Below, piece after piece: positions 50,084 to 59,698 of a stretch of 64,000 bases of DNA; positions within the stretch are counted from its first letter, which is position 1, and each line of letters opens with the position of its first letter. The stretch lies in assembly GCF_000378205.1 (NCBI RefSeq), contig NZ_KB899417.1:1-64000 (forward strand), in the 5' to 3' direction. A program made the position numbers and the translations under genes. Source of the DNA: Sediminispirochaeta bajacaliforniensis DSM 16054. Its GTDB lineage: Bacteria > Spirochaetota > Spirochaetia > DSM-16054 > Sediminispirochaetaceae. Under the pieces are notes generated by a model. That model saw only the letters and a program-made list of their open reading frames with translations, was not told where the DNA came from and ran no database searches.

Positions 50084-52171
50084 ATGGACACCACGAAGCA
50101 AACTCACGTTCACATCGTTTTTAAATCGCATCTTGATATTGGATTTACCGATCTGGCTCGACAGGTCGTTGATCAATACCTCCATTCGTATATACCGGCG
50201 GCCCTCGAATTGATTGAGATGCTGGAAGATATTCCCGATGTCGATTTTTCCTGGACCACCGGATCCTGGTTGATCGAGCGCTTTTATGCATCTGCCACAG
50301 CTTCCTGGAAATCTCGACTTGAGAAGGCGATAGCCGCACATAAGATTCACTGGCATGCGCTTCCCTTTACCATGCATAGCGAACTTGCCACGGTGGATTT
50401 GTATAAGGAGGGGCTTGAAATCTCAAAAGAGTTGGACAGGCGTTTTGATAGGCACACCATTGCTGCGAAATGTACGGATGTACCCGGCCATACGAAGGCG
50501 ATTGTTCCTTTACTCAAGGCGTATGGGATCGAATACCTGCATATCGGTATCAATGCGGCCTGCTCTCCCGCGGAGGTCCCGGAACTTTTTCGCTGGCACG
50601 CTGCCGGAAAGGAGATCATTGTCAATTACCAATCGGGGTACGGAAATATCACCGAATTTGATCCTGCGCATACAGTCTTGTATTTTTCACATCAGCACGA
50701 CAATGAGCGGCCTCCTTCGATTGGGGATCTGAAAAAGTTGTATGAAACAATCCGTTTGCGATATCCCGATGCCCGTATCACCGCTTCGGATCTTTCAAGC
50801 TTTGCAGAAACGATTCTTCCCTTTGCCGGGGAGCTTCCCGTAGTAAAGGGCGAAATCGGTGATACCTGGATTCACGGCGCCGCTTCCGATCCCTTAAAAA
50901 TGGCGAGGTACCGTGCCCTGGCACGTTCTATTCCACAAATAAGAGAAACGGGCGATCCTGGAGAACAGGATTTCTCAAGGACCCTGCTGCTTGTCCCTGA
51001 ACATACCTGGGGTATGGACCAGAAGCGATTTCTTCCCGATTTCGTTTCCTGGAGCAAACCGGCGTTTCAAGCCGCCAGGAAGCGTGATCTCATACCGCAA
51101 GATACACTGCAAGAGGGTGTGCTAAGCTATACAAAGATTCCGCTTTCCTTTTATGACGAGCTCAAAGGCCGGCTGAGTTATCGCCTTTTCGAGCGCTCAT
51201 GGAAGGAGCAGCGAGACTATCTTGAGCAGGCGGTGGCGGCCTTGCAAACCGATCGTGCCCGGGATATAGCCTTAAAGGCCCTGAGAGAAACGGAGCCGAA
51301 GTGGCCGGACAACAGGGGCTTCACCCATTCGGAGGAGAAAAGAAGTTTTTCTTCGGGGAAGTGGCAGATTGAGGTCGACGCTGCAACGGGGGCCCTGCTT
51401 CGCTGTTATCATGGCGGCTCACGGCTTGAGCTTGCATCCCCCGGGGAACCCTTTTGCCGATACCGATACCATGTCCACGATCACAGGGAGTTTTCCCGGT
51501 TCTTCTCCTCCTATCTTCTGCCCGACGAGAGCCATCATGAGTGGTCTCTGCCCGATTATACAAAGCCGGGCCTCTCCCGGGTCGTCGACCTACGATCTCT
51601 TCACTTCCTTCCTATTCGGGCCACCATATGGTATCGCGAGGGTGAAGAGTGGTTCACGCTTCATGTATGTACGCAGATGCCCGGGGAGGCGGTAGAGAAG
51701 TACGGGGCGCCGGCGGAGGTGGCTCTCTCTTATCAGTTTAGCCACAGAAAACCGACCTGCCTGGTGACGCTTCACTGGAGGAAGAAAGAGGCATCCAGAA
51801 TTCCTGAATCCTCATGGCTTGAATTCCATCTGCCTATCTGCTTTCAGTCACTCAAACTCTCGAAAATGGGAATGCAGATCGACCCTGCCGAGGTCGTTCG
51901 GCAGGGAAATCGAGCTTTGCATGCCATAGACGACCACCTCGATATCACGCTGCGCGACAGGCAGGACCTCTTGCGGGTTTGCTCTCTCGATGCTCCGGTC
52001 GTTTCCCTCGGTCGGCCGAGAATCCTGGAATTCGATCGTATGCTTCCCGATCTCCGGCAGGGAATCTTTTTTAATCTGCACAATAATCTTTGGGGAACCA
52101 ATTTCCCGATGTGGTATGATGATGATGCACTATTCCGTTTCTCCTTTTCGCTGACAGAGGAGCAGACATGA
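50084..52171 (+). CDS. GH38-like protein of the DUF5054 type
   Basis: ATG 50084 follows the PHP stop by one base, with AGGAA upstream. The product has 695 residues. The N-terminus HIVFKSHLDIGFTDLA places H16 and D18 where GH38 enzymes bind zinc. KCTDVPGHT puts D132 where the GH38 nucleophile (PDVFGYS) lies, and HTWGMDQKRFLPDF follows. A beta-rich C-terminal part (about 420-690) resembles GH38 tail domains. There is no signal peptide. I read it as an alpha-mannosidase-like hydrolase of the DUF5054 group, whose activity is not established as far as I know. It overlaps the true GH38 gene by ATGA. Confidence 0.75.
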   Translation: MDTTKQTHVHIVFKSHLDIGFTDLARQVVDQYLHSYIPAALELIEMLEDIPDVDFSWTTGSWLIERFYASATASWKSRLEKAIAAHKIHWHALPFTMHSELATVDLYKEGLEISKELDRRFDRHTIAAKCTDVPGHTKAIVPLLKAYGIEYLHIGINAACSPAEVPELFRWHAAGKEIIVNYQSGYGNITEFDPAHTVLYFSHQHDNERPPSIGDLKKLYETIRLRYPDARITASDLSSFAETILPFAGELPVVKGEIGDTWIHGAASDPLKMARYRALARSIPQIRETGDPGEQDFSRTLLLVPEHTWGMDQKRFLPDFVSWSKPAFQAARKRDLIPQDTLQEGVLSYTKIPLSFYDELKGRLSYRLFERSWKEQRDYLEQAVAALQTDRARDIALKALRETEPKWPDNRGFTHSEEKRSFSSGKWQIEVDAATGALLRCYHGGSRLELASPGEPFCRYRYHVHDHREFSRFFSSYLLPDESHHEWSLPDYTKPGLSRVVDLRSLHFLPIRATIWYREGEEWFTLHVCTQMPGEAVEKYGAPAEVALSYQFSHRKPTCLVTLHWRKKEASRIPESSWLEFHLPICFQSLKLSKMGMQIDPAEVVRQGNRALHAIDDHLDITLRDRQDLLRVCSLDAPVVSLGRPRILEFDRMLPDLRQGIFFNLHNNLWGTNFPMWYDDDALFRFSFSLTEEQT

Positions 52172-55100
52172 AAAAGACAAACCATACGATCTTTCCTCAG
52201 CTTATCGGGGAGCGTATTTCGGCATATGCAAGACGTGCGGCGGAGAAAATGTGGATATTGCTTGAAGAGCCGCAATTCTCGATTCAAATAGGGGCGGCCG
52301 AAAGTGAAAAACCGGCGACTCTTCGGTATCGTCCCCTGAGACAGGGAGAAATTTATGCCGAATGGGGCTGGGGCGGCTTGTGGGGATATCTTACACTTCC
52401 GAAGGCCCTTGACGAAGATGCCCGCTATCTTTTCCTTCGAATACAGGGAGAGTGTACCATATATCATCGGGGCGTTGCATACGCCGGTATCGATACGGCT
52501 CATCCCTATGCGCGGATCCCGGAAGATGCGAGCGAACTCTACATTTGGTGCGGAACCTATCAGACGGGGCTGTGGATGAGAGAGGGGGAAAATCAATTTC
52601 CCTCTCCGATCGGAAGATCGCTGGTGTACGGCGGAGTCTCTCTTGTCAAAAAAGATCCCCTGTACTGGGAACTTTACCACAGATTCTCGTTTCTGGACGA
52701 TCAGGTAGCCACGCTTCTGGCTGAGTATGGAATCAGAAATAAAACGAACGAATACCATACAACGCTTCACCGCATACCGCCGGGCCTTAGAAGCGTGCTG
52801 CAAGCCGCTGCAAGGGCCCTTGATATCTATGATCGCTGCGGAGCATCCGAGGCCTTGGAAGCGCTTCGCTCCACGGCTGCCTTTTTTCAAAGCGACTTTT
52901 TTCCCGGTCGTATTGCCGCCGTGGGAAATTCGCATCTCGATTTGGTATGGCTCTGGCCAAGGTCGATCACACATAAAAAGAATATTCATACCGCAAGCAC
53001 GCTGATCCGGCTTCTTGAGACCTACCCGAAGATGCGTTTCACCTTCAGTCAGCCCTATCTAATCGAGCAGCTAAAAAGAGAAAGCCCGGCACTCTATTGC
53101 CAGATGAGGCGCTTTATAGAGAATGGCAGGCTCGAGCTTACCGGTGGGATGTATGTGGAGTCGGATACCCTGCTGCCCTGCGGGGAGGCTCTTGCCCGTT
53201 CGTTTGTGCTCGGTCAACAATTCTTCCTTAAGGAGACAGGCGCTTACTCCACCATTCTTTGGCTTCCCGATGTGTTCGGATATAGCCAGTCGATTCCCCA
53301 GATTGCCGTCGCTGCAGGCTGCCGTTATTTTTACACAACAAAACTCTCCTGGTCTGCCCTTCATCGCTTCCCCTATACCAGCTTTATCTGGAGCTCCCCG
53401 GATGGATCACAACTGATAGCCCACCTATCACAGGTCGGCTATGAATCGCGGGCAAACTGTGGGGAACTTCTACAGTGCAGCTATACCAATCAACAGGCGG
53501 GAATCTGGGACACCTCCTTGCTTACCTATGGCTTTGGGGATGGTGGCGGAGGTGTTACCGAGGAGCAATGTGAACGGATTGCCCTTGCTGAATCCGCCCC
53601 CGGCATTCCTGTAACGTATCCTTCACGAGCCGATGATTTTTTCCGGGAGCTTTCTGCGCATGTGGATGATCTTCCCGTCTATAAAGGTGAACTCTATCTC
53701 GAATATCACCGTGGCTGTTATACCACTGCCCGCACGATGAAATCTGCATATCGGAGTGTGGAGAGGGGCTTGCAAACCCTTGAGGCCGCCGCCTGTGCGG
53801 CTGAGGGCCGTTATGATACCGCAGCTTTTTGGAAACGACTTGTTTTTATGCAGTTTCATGATGCGCTTCCGGGAAGCAGCATATCTGAGGTCTACAAAGA
53901 ACTGATTCCTGAGCTCCTTTCGACGGCCGAGGAGCTTTCGCATGAGGCAGGAACCTTACTCGAAGGTGAGGGACAATTCCTATCCTGCTTCAATCCTCAT
54001 GCCATCGATACGATCCATCCGATTTCCTTGTCGCAAGAAGAGCTTGGGAAAATTCAGAAAAGGGATGGGGGAGCTCCCTGGCAGCTGCTTTCTGACGGCT
54101 CTTCGGTCTCGCTGCTGCATTTGGAGGCTTTGGAGGGCAAGCGGATAATCCTCGATTCGAAACCTCTCGATTCCACATTGCCGGAGAACGCACTGCAGAC
54201 CGATCCCTATTCGGTCGCGTTGGACCAGGTGCACGTGGAATTTTCCCGGGAAACCGGAATGCTTGCGGCTCTTGAAATAGAGGGTATACCGCTTCTGGTT
54301 CATGAAGGCTTTTTCTCGTTGCACGCAGACCGTCCAAGCGATTTTGAGGCATGGGAGGTCGACTATCATAGCTCCTGCGGACAGAGGGTCGACGCTTTTT
54401 GCTCCCTTACCGTAACTGAATCGGGGCCGCTGATGGTTCAGATTACATCCTCAATGGCGATCGGTGCGGAAAGCAGCATGGATCTTCATTACACACTGTA
54501 CAAGAATCTGCCCTATCTGTTTATTTCCCTTGACATCGATTGGCGTGAGCGTTATTCCCTCCTTTCGTATATCATTCGAACCGGATATAAGGGGCAATGG
54601 GGACGATTCGGAACGCCTTTCGGCAGTATCGATCGCTCGGCCCAGAGCGGTCCGACGGAACACGAGGCCCATTGGGAGGACCCGGCAAGCCGCTGGGCGG
54701 CAATTACCGATGGCATGGGGCGAGGACTTGCCGTGATATCAGAATCTACCTATGGGTGGCGGATCAGCGATGGCGATCTTCGCCTTTCTCTGATTAGGTC
54801 TGTTCACTCTTTCGACGATAAGAATCCCGGCGTTCCGGCCGACTTTCCCGATATCGGCCGTCATACAATTCGTTTTGCCATCGGTACATATCGAGGCCGC
54901 TGTTCGAACGGCCGTCCGAACAGTGCGCAGGCCGCCGATCTTTTGTATACTCCTGCATTGATCTTTACCGGCGGCGGGATATCAAGCTTCCTGCACTGGG
55001 TCGACACTGGATCCCTAGTTGTAGGATGGATAAAAGAGTGTGAAGAGGCTAACGGGATCATCATACGGTGTCATGAATGTGCGGGCGTGGGAGGGGTCGC

Positions 55101-55251
55101 AAAACTTTCCTTTTCTTTGCCATACGGGCTTGCAGAGTTTGTCGACCTGCTCGAACGTCCACAGAACGAATTACCGATTGTCCGAAACCAGGTGTCGGTA
55201 CCCTATAAGCCCTATCAACTGATTTCACTTCGTCTTTCTTACGGGATGTGA
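52168..55251 (+). CDS. Alpha-mannosidase, glycoside hydrolase family 38
   Basis: This 1027-residue cytoplasmic protein starts at an ATGA overlap. An N-terminal beta domain (residues 1-240: WGWGGLWGYLTLPKALDEDA, SELYIWCGTYQTGLW) precedes the catalytic domain with zinc ligands in GNSHLDLVWLWP (H256, D258) and the nucleophile D368 in WLPDVFGYSQSIPQIA. QPYLIEQLKRESPALYCQMR and GGMYVESDTLLPCGEALARS are typical. A three-helix bundle (MQFHDALPGSSISEVYKEL) and beta sandwiches complete the GH38 layout. It removes alpha-linked mannose from imported oligosaccharides. It ends the operon that began at 44344. Confidence 0.92.
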   Translation: MKKTNHTIFPQLIGERISAYARRAAEKMWILLEEPQFSIQIGAAESEKPATLRYRPLRQGEIYAEWGWGGLWGYLTLPKALDEDARYLFLRIQGECTIYHRGVAYAGIDTAHPYARIPEDASELYIWCGTYQTGLWMREGENQFPSPIGRSLVYGGVSLVKKDPLYWELYHRFSFLDDQVATLLAEYGIRNKTNEYHTTLHRIPPGLRSVLQAAARALDIYDRCGASEALEALRSTAAFFQSDFFPGRIAAVGNSHLDLVWLWPRSITHKKNIHTASTLIRLLETYPKMRFTFSQPYLIEQLKRESPALYCQMRRFIENGRLELTGGMYVESDTLLPCGEALARSFVLGQQFFLKETGAYSTILWLPDVFGYSQSIPQIAVAAGCRYFYTTKLSWSALHRFPYTSFIWSSPDGSQLIAHLSQVGYESRANCGELLQCSYTNQQAGIWDTSLLTYGFGDGGGGVTEEQCERIALAESAPGIPVTYPSRADDFFRELSAHVDDLPVYKGELYLEYHRGCYTTARTMKSAYRSVERGLQTLEAAACAAEGRYDTAAFWKRLVFMQFHDALPGSSISEVYKELIPELLSTAEELSHEAGTLLEGEGQFLSCFNPHAIDTIHPISLSQEELGKIQKRDGGAPWQLLSDGSSVSLLHLEALEGKRIILDSKPLDSTLPENALQTDPYSVALDQVHVEFSRETGMLAALEIEGIPLLVHEGFFSLHADRPSDFEAWEVDYHSSCGQRVDAFCSLTVTESGPLMVQITSSMAIGAESSMDLHYTLYKNLPYLFISLDIDWRERYSLLSYIIRTGYKGQWGRFGTPFGSIDRSAQSGPTEHEAHWEDPASRWAAITDGMGRGLAVISESTYGWRISDGDLRLSLIRSVHSFDDKNPGVPADFPDIGRHTIRFAIGTYRGRCSNGRPNSAQAADLLYTPALIFTGGGISSFLHWVDTGSLVVGWIKECEEANGIIIRCHECAGVGGVAKLSFSLPYGLAEFVDLLERPQNELPIVRNQVSVPYKPYQLISLRLSYGM

Positions 55252-55270
55252 GAGTGGGCTCTGAAGCTAC

Positions 55271-55299
55271 TTGTAAATACGATATATGGGTGATAAAAT
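55271..55299 (+). promoter_or_regulatory. Promoter of the flavin reductase gene
   Basis: TTGTAA, 17 bases, TAAAAT. The start point falls at the left edge of the 32-base palindrome, so a bound repressor would block initiation. Confidence 0.55.
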
Positions 55300-55304
55300 A
55301 TCGA

Positions 55305-55336
55305 TACATAGTGAATGAACGTTCACTCACTATGTA
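55305..55336. promoter_or_regulatory. 32-base palindrome, probable TetR operator
   Basis: TACATAGTGAATGAAC faces GTTCACTCACTATGTA with 15 of 16 pairs matching and no spacer. It lies at the start of transcription of the flavin reductase gene, and a TetR-family gene follows that gene. TetR dimers bind such palindromes. Confidence 0.8.
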
Positions 55337-55369
55337 CCAATCTTTATAATGAGGGAGTGGAGAAACAGA

Positions 55370-57706
55370 ATGAGAAAGATAATCTCTTACATCCTGGCGG
55401 CTGTATTACTGCTGGCGTTTGCGGGGTGCGGCGGAGGTTCTACAGCGACTGCCAAAGATGGCACCTATACGCCGGGTACCTACACCGCGACTGCAAGTGG
55501 GATGGGCACGGTGACCGTCACAGCTACTGTTGATGCAAGCGGCATAACGGAGGTGGTTCTCGACCTCTCCGGCGAGACCGAGAGTATCGGGCAAGTTGCT
55601 GGTGATACACTGAAGCAGCAGATCCTTGATACCCAAAGCGAGGCAATAGATGGAGTGACCGGTGCCACCGTCACCTCTTCAGCCGTAAAGTCGGCTCTTG
55701 GAGATTGCCTTAAGCAGGCAAGGGGAGACACATCCATAGCTACGGCTAAGATGGCTCCGGGCAGCTATTCCGCCGAAGCCTATGGTTTCAACATAGGCTG
55801 GACAGACAAAGTGGCGGTTACCGTCAGCGACAATGCGATCCTTTCCATTGCCTATGGTGACGATTGCGGAGACACACCACCTATGCTGGATACCGTGGAA
55901 AAGAGGCTTTTCCCACGTATCATTGAGGCCCAGTCGGTGGGCGTTGATGCTGTTACCGGTGCTACTGCCACCAGCAGTGCTGTCAAAGCGGCGGTAAAAG
56001 CGTGCCTGATCCAGGCGTTGGCTGCCGGCGGCTCAGATGAAAGCGCCATCGCAAAATTTTCGGCTGTCCCTGAAAAGAACGGCGGCAACGAGACGCTCAA
56101 CACACAGGTGCTTGTCATCGGAATGGGCGGATCAGGTACATATGTCGGCCTGCGTGCTGAAGAAGAAGGCGCGGATGTACTTACCATTGAAAAGCAGGGA
56201 CACTACGGTGGCACCACCGCTTTGACCTCTGAAATCATGTCTATCAATCCTAATCGTATCAAAGCGGCGTACAACAACGGCAAAGACTTCTGTGATGAGG
56301 ACGCCATGTATAAGGCCTGGCTTGCCTATGTGGATGGAGACGCCAAGGTGGACATGATCGATCTGTTCTTCGCCAATTCCGGAGATGCTCTCGACTGGCT
56401 CGCCCTGGATCACGACATCCTCTTCGACTTTGATCCAAAAGTCGGTTTTACGCCCGCAGACGTTTACAAGGTGAAGTTCCAGTGGTACCCCAACACAAAC
56501 CCCGATGTCCCAGGCGTTTTTGGTGCAAATAAAGCTGAAATTGCCGCCGACTTTGACAAACTGGTTTCGGACTTCACCGCCCTGGGCGGGAAGTATATGC
56601 TGGAAACCGAAGCGTATGAGCTGATCTATGACGGAAATGGCAGGGTCACAGGTGCGAAAGCCAAAAACCTGATTGATGGTACCGTGTATACCATCAACGC
56701 TGATGCCGTGGTTCTCGCTACCGGTGGTTTTCTGGGCAGCAGTGAGATGACCCAAAAGTATCTCTCCGACAACTATTATCCCCTTAAGGGGGCATGGAAT
56801 ATGTACGGTAGCTATGGCAACGACGGTAAGATGATAGAACATGCCATAGAAAAGGGTGCAGCTACCTATAACATCGGTATGCCGCCTGAAGTGCATATGT
56901 CGGGGTCTGCTAAATTTATTCCTGCAAGCTACGGCTATGAAATACATGAAATCGAAGGTGCGATTGGCAGATTCTCCGGCGTGCAGCGCGTCTGGTCGGT
57001 TGCCGATTTGCCCATGTACCTGGGTATTTCCGGCAACAGTCTGGCAGTCGGAAAGGACGGCAAGCGTTTTACCGCGGAAACAGGCGTGGCCATGCTCGAT
57101 CCGTGGATTGCGGGGCCGAACTATTACAGCATATGGAGTACCGACCAGATCAACGATATTAGGGATAATGGCTTTTCGTATGATATGGATGGCGTGGCGG
57201 CCGCGTTCTTAGGCTACCTGGGCGCTATTCCACAGGGAACACCTCTTCCTGAAGCCTACGATGTTTTGGATACTGCCATAAAGCTTGGATATGTATATAA
57301 GGCCGATACGATTGAGGAACTGGCCAAAAAGATCGGTGTTGATCCCGCCGCTCTGACCGCCACCGTGGGTACCTATAACGGCTATTGTACAGCGGGTAAA
57401 GATAAGGATTTCGGCAAAGCCCCCGACTATTTGGAAGCCATCGGCGACGGCCCCTATTATGCGGTCAAGATGGCCAGCTATAGCTACTGTACCTGCGCAG
57501 CCCTGGACGTGAATAGCGACCTGCAGGTGCTTGATACCAATGGGAAACCCATCGGCGGACTCTTTGCCGTTGGTGGCGACAGCATGGGAGTGCTTTTCAG
57601 CGACAGGAAGCCCTATGTTACATTTGGCGGTGCAAATAACGGCTGGGCGCTTACTTCGGCGTATATCTGCGGTAAGACGGTCGCAGACTATGTGGAAAGC
57701 AAGTAA
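55370..57706 (+). CDS. Lipoprotein flavin reductase: two FMN-binding domains + fumarate reductase-type FAD domain
   Basis: ATG 55370 follows a GGAG site. The 778-residue protein has a lipoprotein signal (MRKIISYILAAVLLLAFAGC, Cys20), so it is anchored outside the inner membrane. Two FMN_bind domains follow, each with an ApbE flavinylation motif: TGATVTSS (T102) and TGATATSS (T201), 99 residues apart. From residue about 245 the FAD domain of the fumarate/urocanate reductase family begins (TQVLVIGMGGSGTYVGLRAE, GGTTALTSEIMS, DAVVLATGGFLGSSEMTQKY, GLFAVGGDSMGVLFSDRKPY). Such proteins pass electrons through covalent FMN to reduce an external acceptor in anaerobic respiration. There are no haem motifs. 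The acceptor is unknown. Confidence 0.9.
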   Translation: MRKIISYILAAVLLLAFAGCGGGSTATAKDGTYTPGTYTATASGMGTVTVTATVDASGITEVVLDLSGETESIGQVAGDTLKQQILDTQSEAIDGVTGATVTSSAVKSALGDCLKQARGDTSIATAKMAPGSYSAEAYGFNIGWTDKVAVTVSDNAILSIAYGDDCGDTPPMLDTVEKRLFPRIIEAQSVGVDAVTGATATSSAVKAAVKACLIQALAAGGSDESAIAKFSAVPEKNGGNETLNTQVLVIGMGGSGTYVGLRAEEEGADVLTIEKQGHYGGTTALTSEIMSINPNRIKAAYNNGKDFCDEDAMYKAWLAYVDGDAKVDMIDLFFANSGDALDWLALDHDILFDFDPKVGFTPADVYKVKFQWYPNTNPDVPGVFGANKAEIAADFDKLVSDFTALGGKYMLETEAYELIYDGNGRVTGAKAKNLIDGTVYTINADAVVLATGGFLGSSEMTQKYLSDNYYPLKGAWNMYGSYGNDGKMIEHAIEKGAATYNIGMPPEVHMSGSAKFIPASYGYEIHEIEGAIGRFSGVQRVWSVADLPMYLGISGNSLAVGKDGKRFTAETGVAMLDPWIAGPNYYSIWSTDQINDIRDNGFSYDMDGVAAAFLGYLGAIPQGTPLPEAYDVLDTAIKLGYVYKADTIEELAKKIGVDPAALTATVGTYNGYCTAGKDKDFGKAPDYLEAIGDGPYYAVKMASYSYCTCAALDVNSDLQVLDTNGKPIGGLFAVGGDSMGVLFSDRKPYVTFGGANNGWALTSAYICGKTVADYVESK

Positions 57707-57741
57707 TATGAAATAAATCCTTAGGTACGGGAGATAACATC

Positions 57742-58329
57742 ATGCTAATAATGCCCACGGATGATACAAAGACCCGCATTATGAAGAGTACTATCCTTCT
57801 TTTTAACGAGTTTGGCCCCATGGCACCTATGTCCAAAATCAGTGAAAGGGCGGGAGTCGCCGGGGGAACGCCATACAAGTATTTTAAAACCAAGGAAATG
57901 TTGCTTCTTGAGACCTATTACTATGCTCGTAACAGCGTAGAAAAAATAGGCCGGAACGATCCGCTGGCACAAACATCTGCCGAAGGCATTATCAAAGTCA
58001 TTATCTTGGACATACTTCGCTGGTCCGCTCTTTATCCGGATGAGCACCAGTACGTGGAAAAGTACGAAGATTCGGTATGCTATAATTATTTCTCTGAGGA
58101 ATTTGCGAAACTTTATGTGGGCGTAATCAGGGAACTGCATCTTTGGGATCGTATTAGAAATGATGTGCGAGAAGATATCCCCGAAGTAATTATCAGCAGG
58201 ATTATCTCTGTTCATTGTAGCGTATTCAGCCGCTACATGAGCAATTTTACTATGGACTTGGATGCGCCCGAAACGAAAGCGTTGATGAACGCTTCAGCCG
58301 ATTCCATTTGGAGCAGTATAAAAAAATAA
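57742..58329 (+). CDS. TetR-family regulator
   Basis: The 195-residue protein starts at ATG 57742, with GGGAG nine bases upstream. Its N-terminal helix-turn-helix reads TRIMKSTILLFNEFGPMAPM followed by SKISERAGVAGGTPYKYFKT, which is the TetR pattern. The helical C-terminal part is a ligand-binding and dimer domain. It lies 35 bases after the flavin reductase gene and probably represses it through the palindrome at 55305, releasing it when the electron acceptor is present. Confidence 0.92.
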   Translation: MLIMPTDDTKTRIMKSTILLFNEFGPMAPMSKISERAGVAGGTPYKYFKTKEMLLLETYYYARNSVEKIGRNDPLAQTSAEGIIKVIILDILRWSALYPDEHQYVEKYEDSVCYNYFSEEFAKLYVGVIRELHLWDRIRNDVREDIPEVIISRIISVHCSVFSRYMSNFTMDLDAPETKALMNASADSIWSSIKK

Positions 58330-58381
58330 ACCGACGAATCGCCGTGCGCGCTAACCATTTACTCAATCAGAAGATATATAA

Positions 58382-58414
58382 CCCTACTGATGAAAACGTT
58401 TTTCATCAGTAGGG
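58382..58414 (+). terminator. Rho-independent terminator after the TetR gene
   Basis: A 15-pair stem (CCCTACTGATGAAAA against its exact complement, loop of three) is followed by TTTGTTTGTC. It lies between converging genes and may also stop transcription from the GH4 side, although the T run there is poor. Confidence 0.85.
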
Positions 58415-58423
58415 TTTGTTTGT

Positions 58424-59698
58424 CTATTTTAAATATCCAAGATACTCTTTTTGCTGAGATATCACTTCATCAAGCAGCCTTTCGGTTTGAAGAATACTAT
58501 TGTTGGTGGTATCGACCAGTAAGGCCTGTAGCGCAAGTTCTCTGGACTTTTGAATAGCAGCTTCGGCACAGACCCTGAGAACACCGATTCTGTTGCAAAG
58601 TAGTGAAGAAAAGCCCAGGGGCATGACATCATTTACATCGGTACCTTGTATCCCCTTGCCATCTACTGTGCCAGGAACTTCGACGATGGTATCCTCTGGA
58701 AGTGCTGATATATATCCTTTGTTGAGAATATTGACTGCAAGCTCTTCGTGACCGTCGTTGGTAAGTATCCCCTCGATAATAGGTACCACCCGCCAGTATT
58801 CCTCGGGGAGGGTGCCGGATTTGACTCTGTTGTACATGTCGACTTGGTGTCCAAGGCATTCTTTTTTATAGTTTGTGTAAAAATCCATTACCCCGACATG
58901 GTCTGCGACTTCTTGGGCCCAGTGTATATATTCGCTAAAGTGACTGTCTGTTGTAATCGGTATTTTTCCGAAATACTTGATAATGTACATGAACAGTCCT
59001 CGTTCCAACGTTCCCTCAAAATAGGGAATTCCTTTCTCCAGAATTTCCGGCATTGCATTACTGCCGTCTTTTCTATAGGTGGCGTCAAGAAGGCAGCTGA
59101 AATGATTAAGCCCGCCGGCCCTGATATGAAGTTCTTCAAAGGGAATACCAAGAATCTTTGGCAGATGGATAACAAGGGATGAGACCTCGTGACAAAGACC
59201 TACAATGTTTATGTCCGGATACTTTCTTACAACAGCAGTCATTATATTCGTCATGGGATTGCTTAGGTTCATTACCAGAGCATCGGGGCATATATCCATG
59301 ACATCGCTGCAAATATCCAAAATGGGGGGGATAATTCTAAGTGAATGGAAAATTCCGCCGGGCCCTCCGTTTTCTCCATAGACCTGCTTAATTCCGAACT
59401 GCTGTGGAAGGTGCCAGTCCATTTCCCATAATTCATACCTGTCGCCAATCTCGATTGAAATCAATACAAAATCAGCGCCTTTAAGAGCCTCTTTCCTCTC
59501 GGTTGTTGCCGATATGGTGTATTGTAACCCGTTGTCACTGATGTACGCCTTGGCGACCTTTTCGACTTCTCCAAGGGCAACATGGTTGATATCGACTAAC
59601 GCCACTTCACAGCCTTCAAGTACCTTGCTTTTAAAAATATCGCCAAGTGCTCCCAGTCCAAACATGGCGCTTCCCGCACCTATTAATACAATTTTCAT
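58424..59698 (-). CDS. Glycoside hydrolase family 4, CHEV type (alpha-glucosidase-like)
   Basis: The 424-residue protein has an NAD-binding N-terminus (MKIVLIGAGSAMFGLGALGD) and the GH4 metal site: C169-H170-E171-V172 in GLCHEVSS, and GGLNHFSCLL. GH4 enzymes work by NAD-dependent oxidation at C3 with a divalent metal, not by classical hydrolysis. The CHEV motif is associated with alpha-glucosidases acting on unphosphorylated sugars, while CHSV marks alpha-galactosidases. Its start overlaps the stop of the second GH4 gene by ATGA, so the two are coupled. It is the last gene of the minus-strand operon. Confidence 0.9.
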   Translation of the reverse strand: MKIVLIGAGSAMFGLGALGDIFKSKVLEGCEVALVDINHVALGEVEKVAKAYISDNGLQYTISATTERKEALKGADFVLISIEIGDRYELWEMDWHLPQQFGIKQVYGENGGPGGIFHSLRIIPPILDICSDVMDICPDALVMNLSNPMTNIMTAVVRKYPDINIVGLCHEVSSLVIHLPKILGIPFEELHIRAGGLNHFSCLLDATYRKDGSNAMPEILEKGIPYFEGTLERGLFMYIIKYFGKIPITTDSHFSEYIHWAQEVADHVGVMDFYTNYKKECLGHQVDMYNRVKSGTLPEEYWRVVPIIEGILTNDGHEELAVNILNKGYISALPEDTIVEVPGTVDGKGIQGTDVNDVMPLGFSSLLCNRIGVLRVCAEAAIQKSRELALQALLVDTTNNSILQTERLLDEVISQQKEYLGYLK

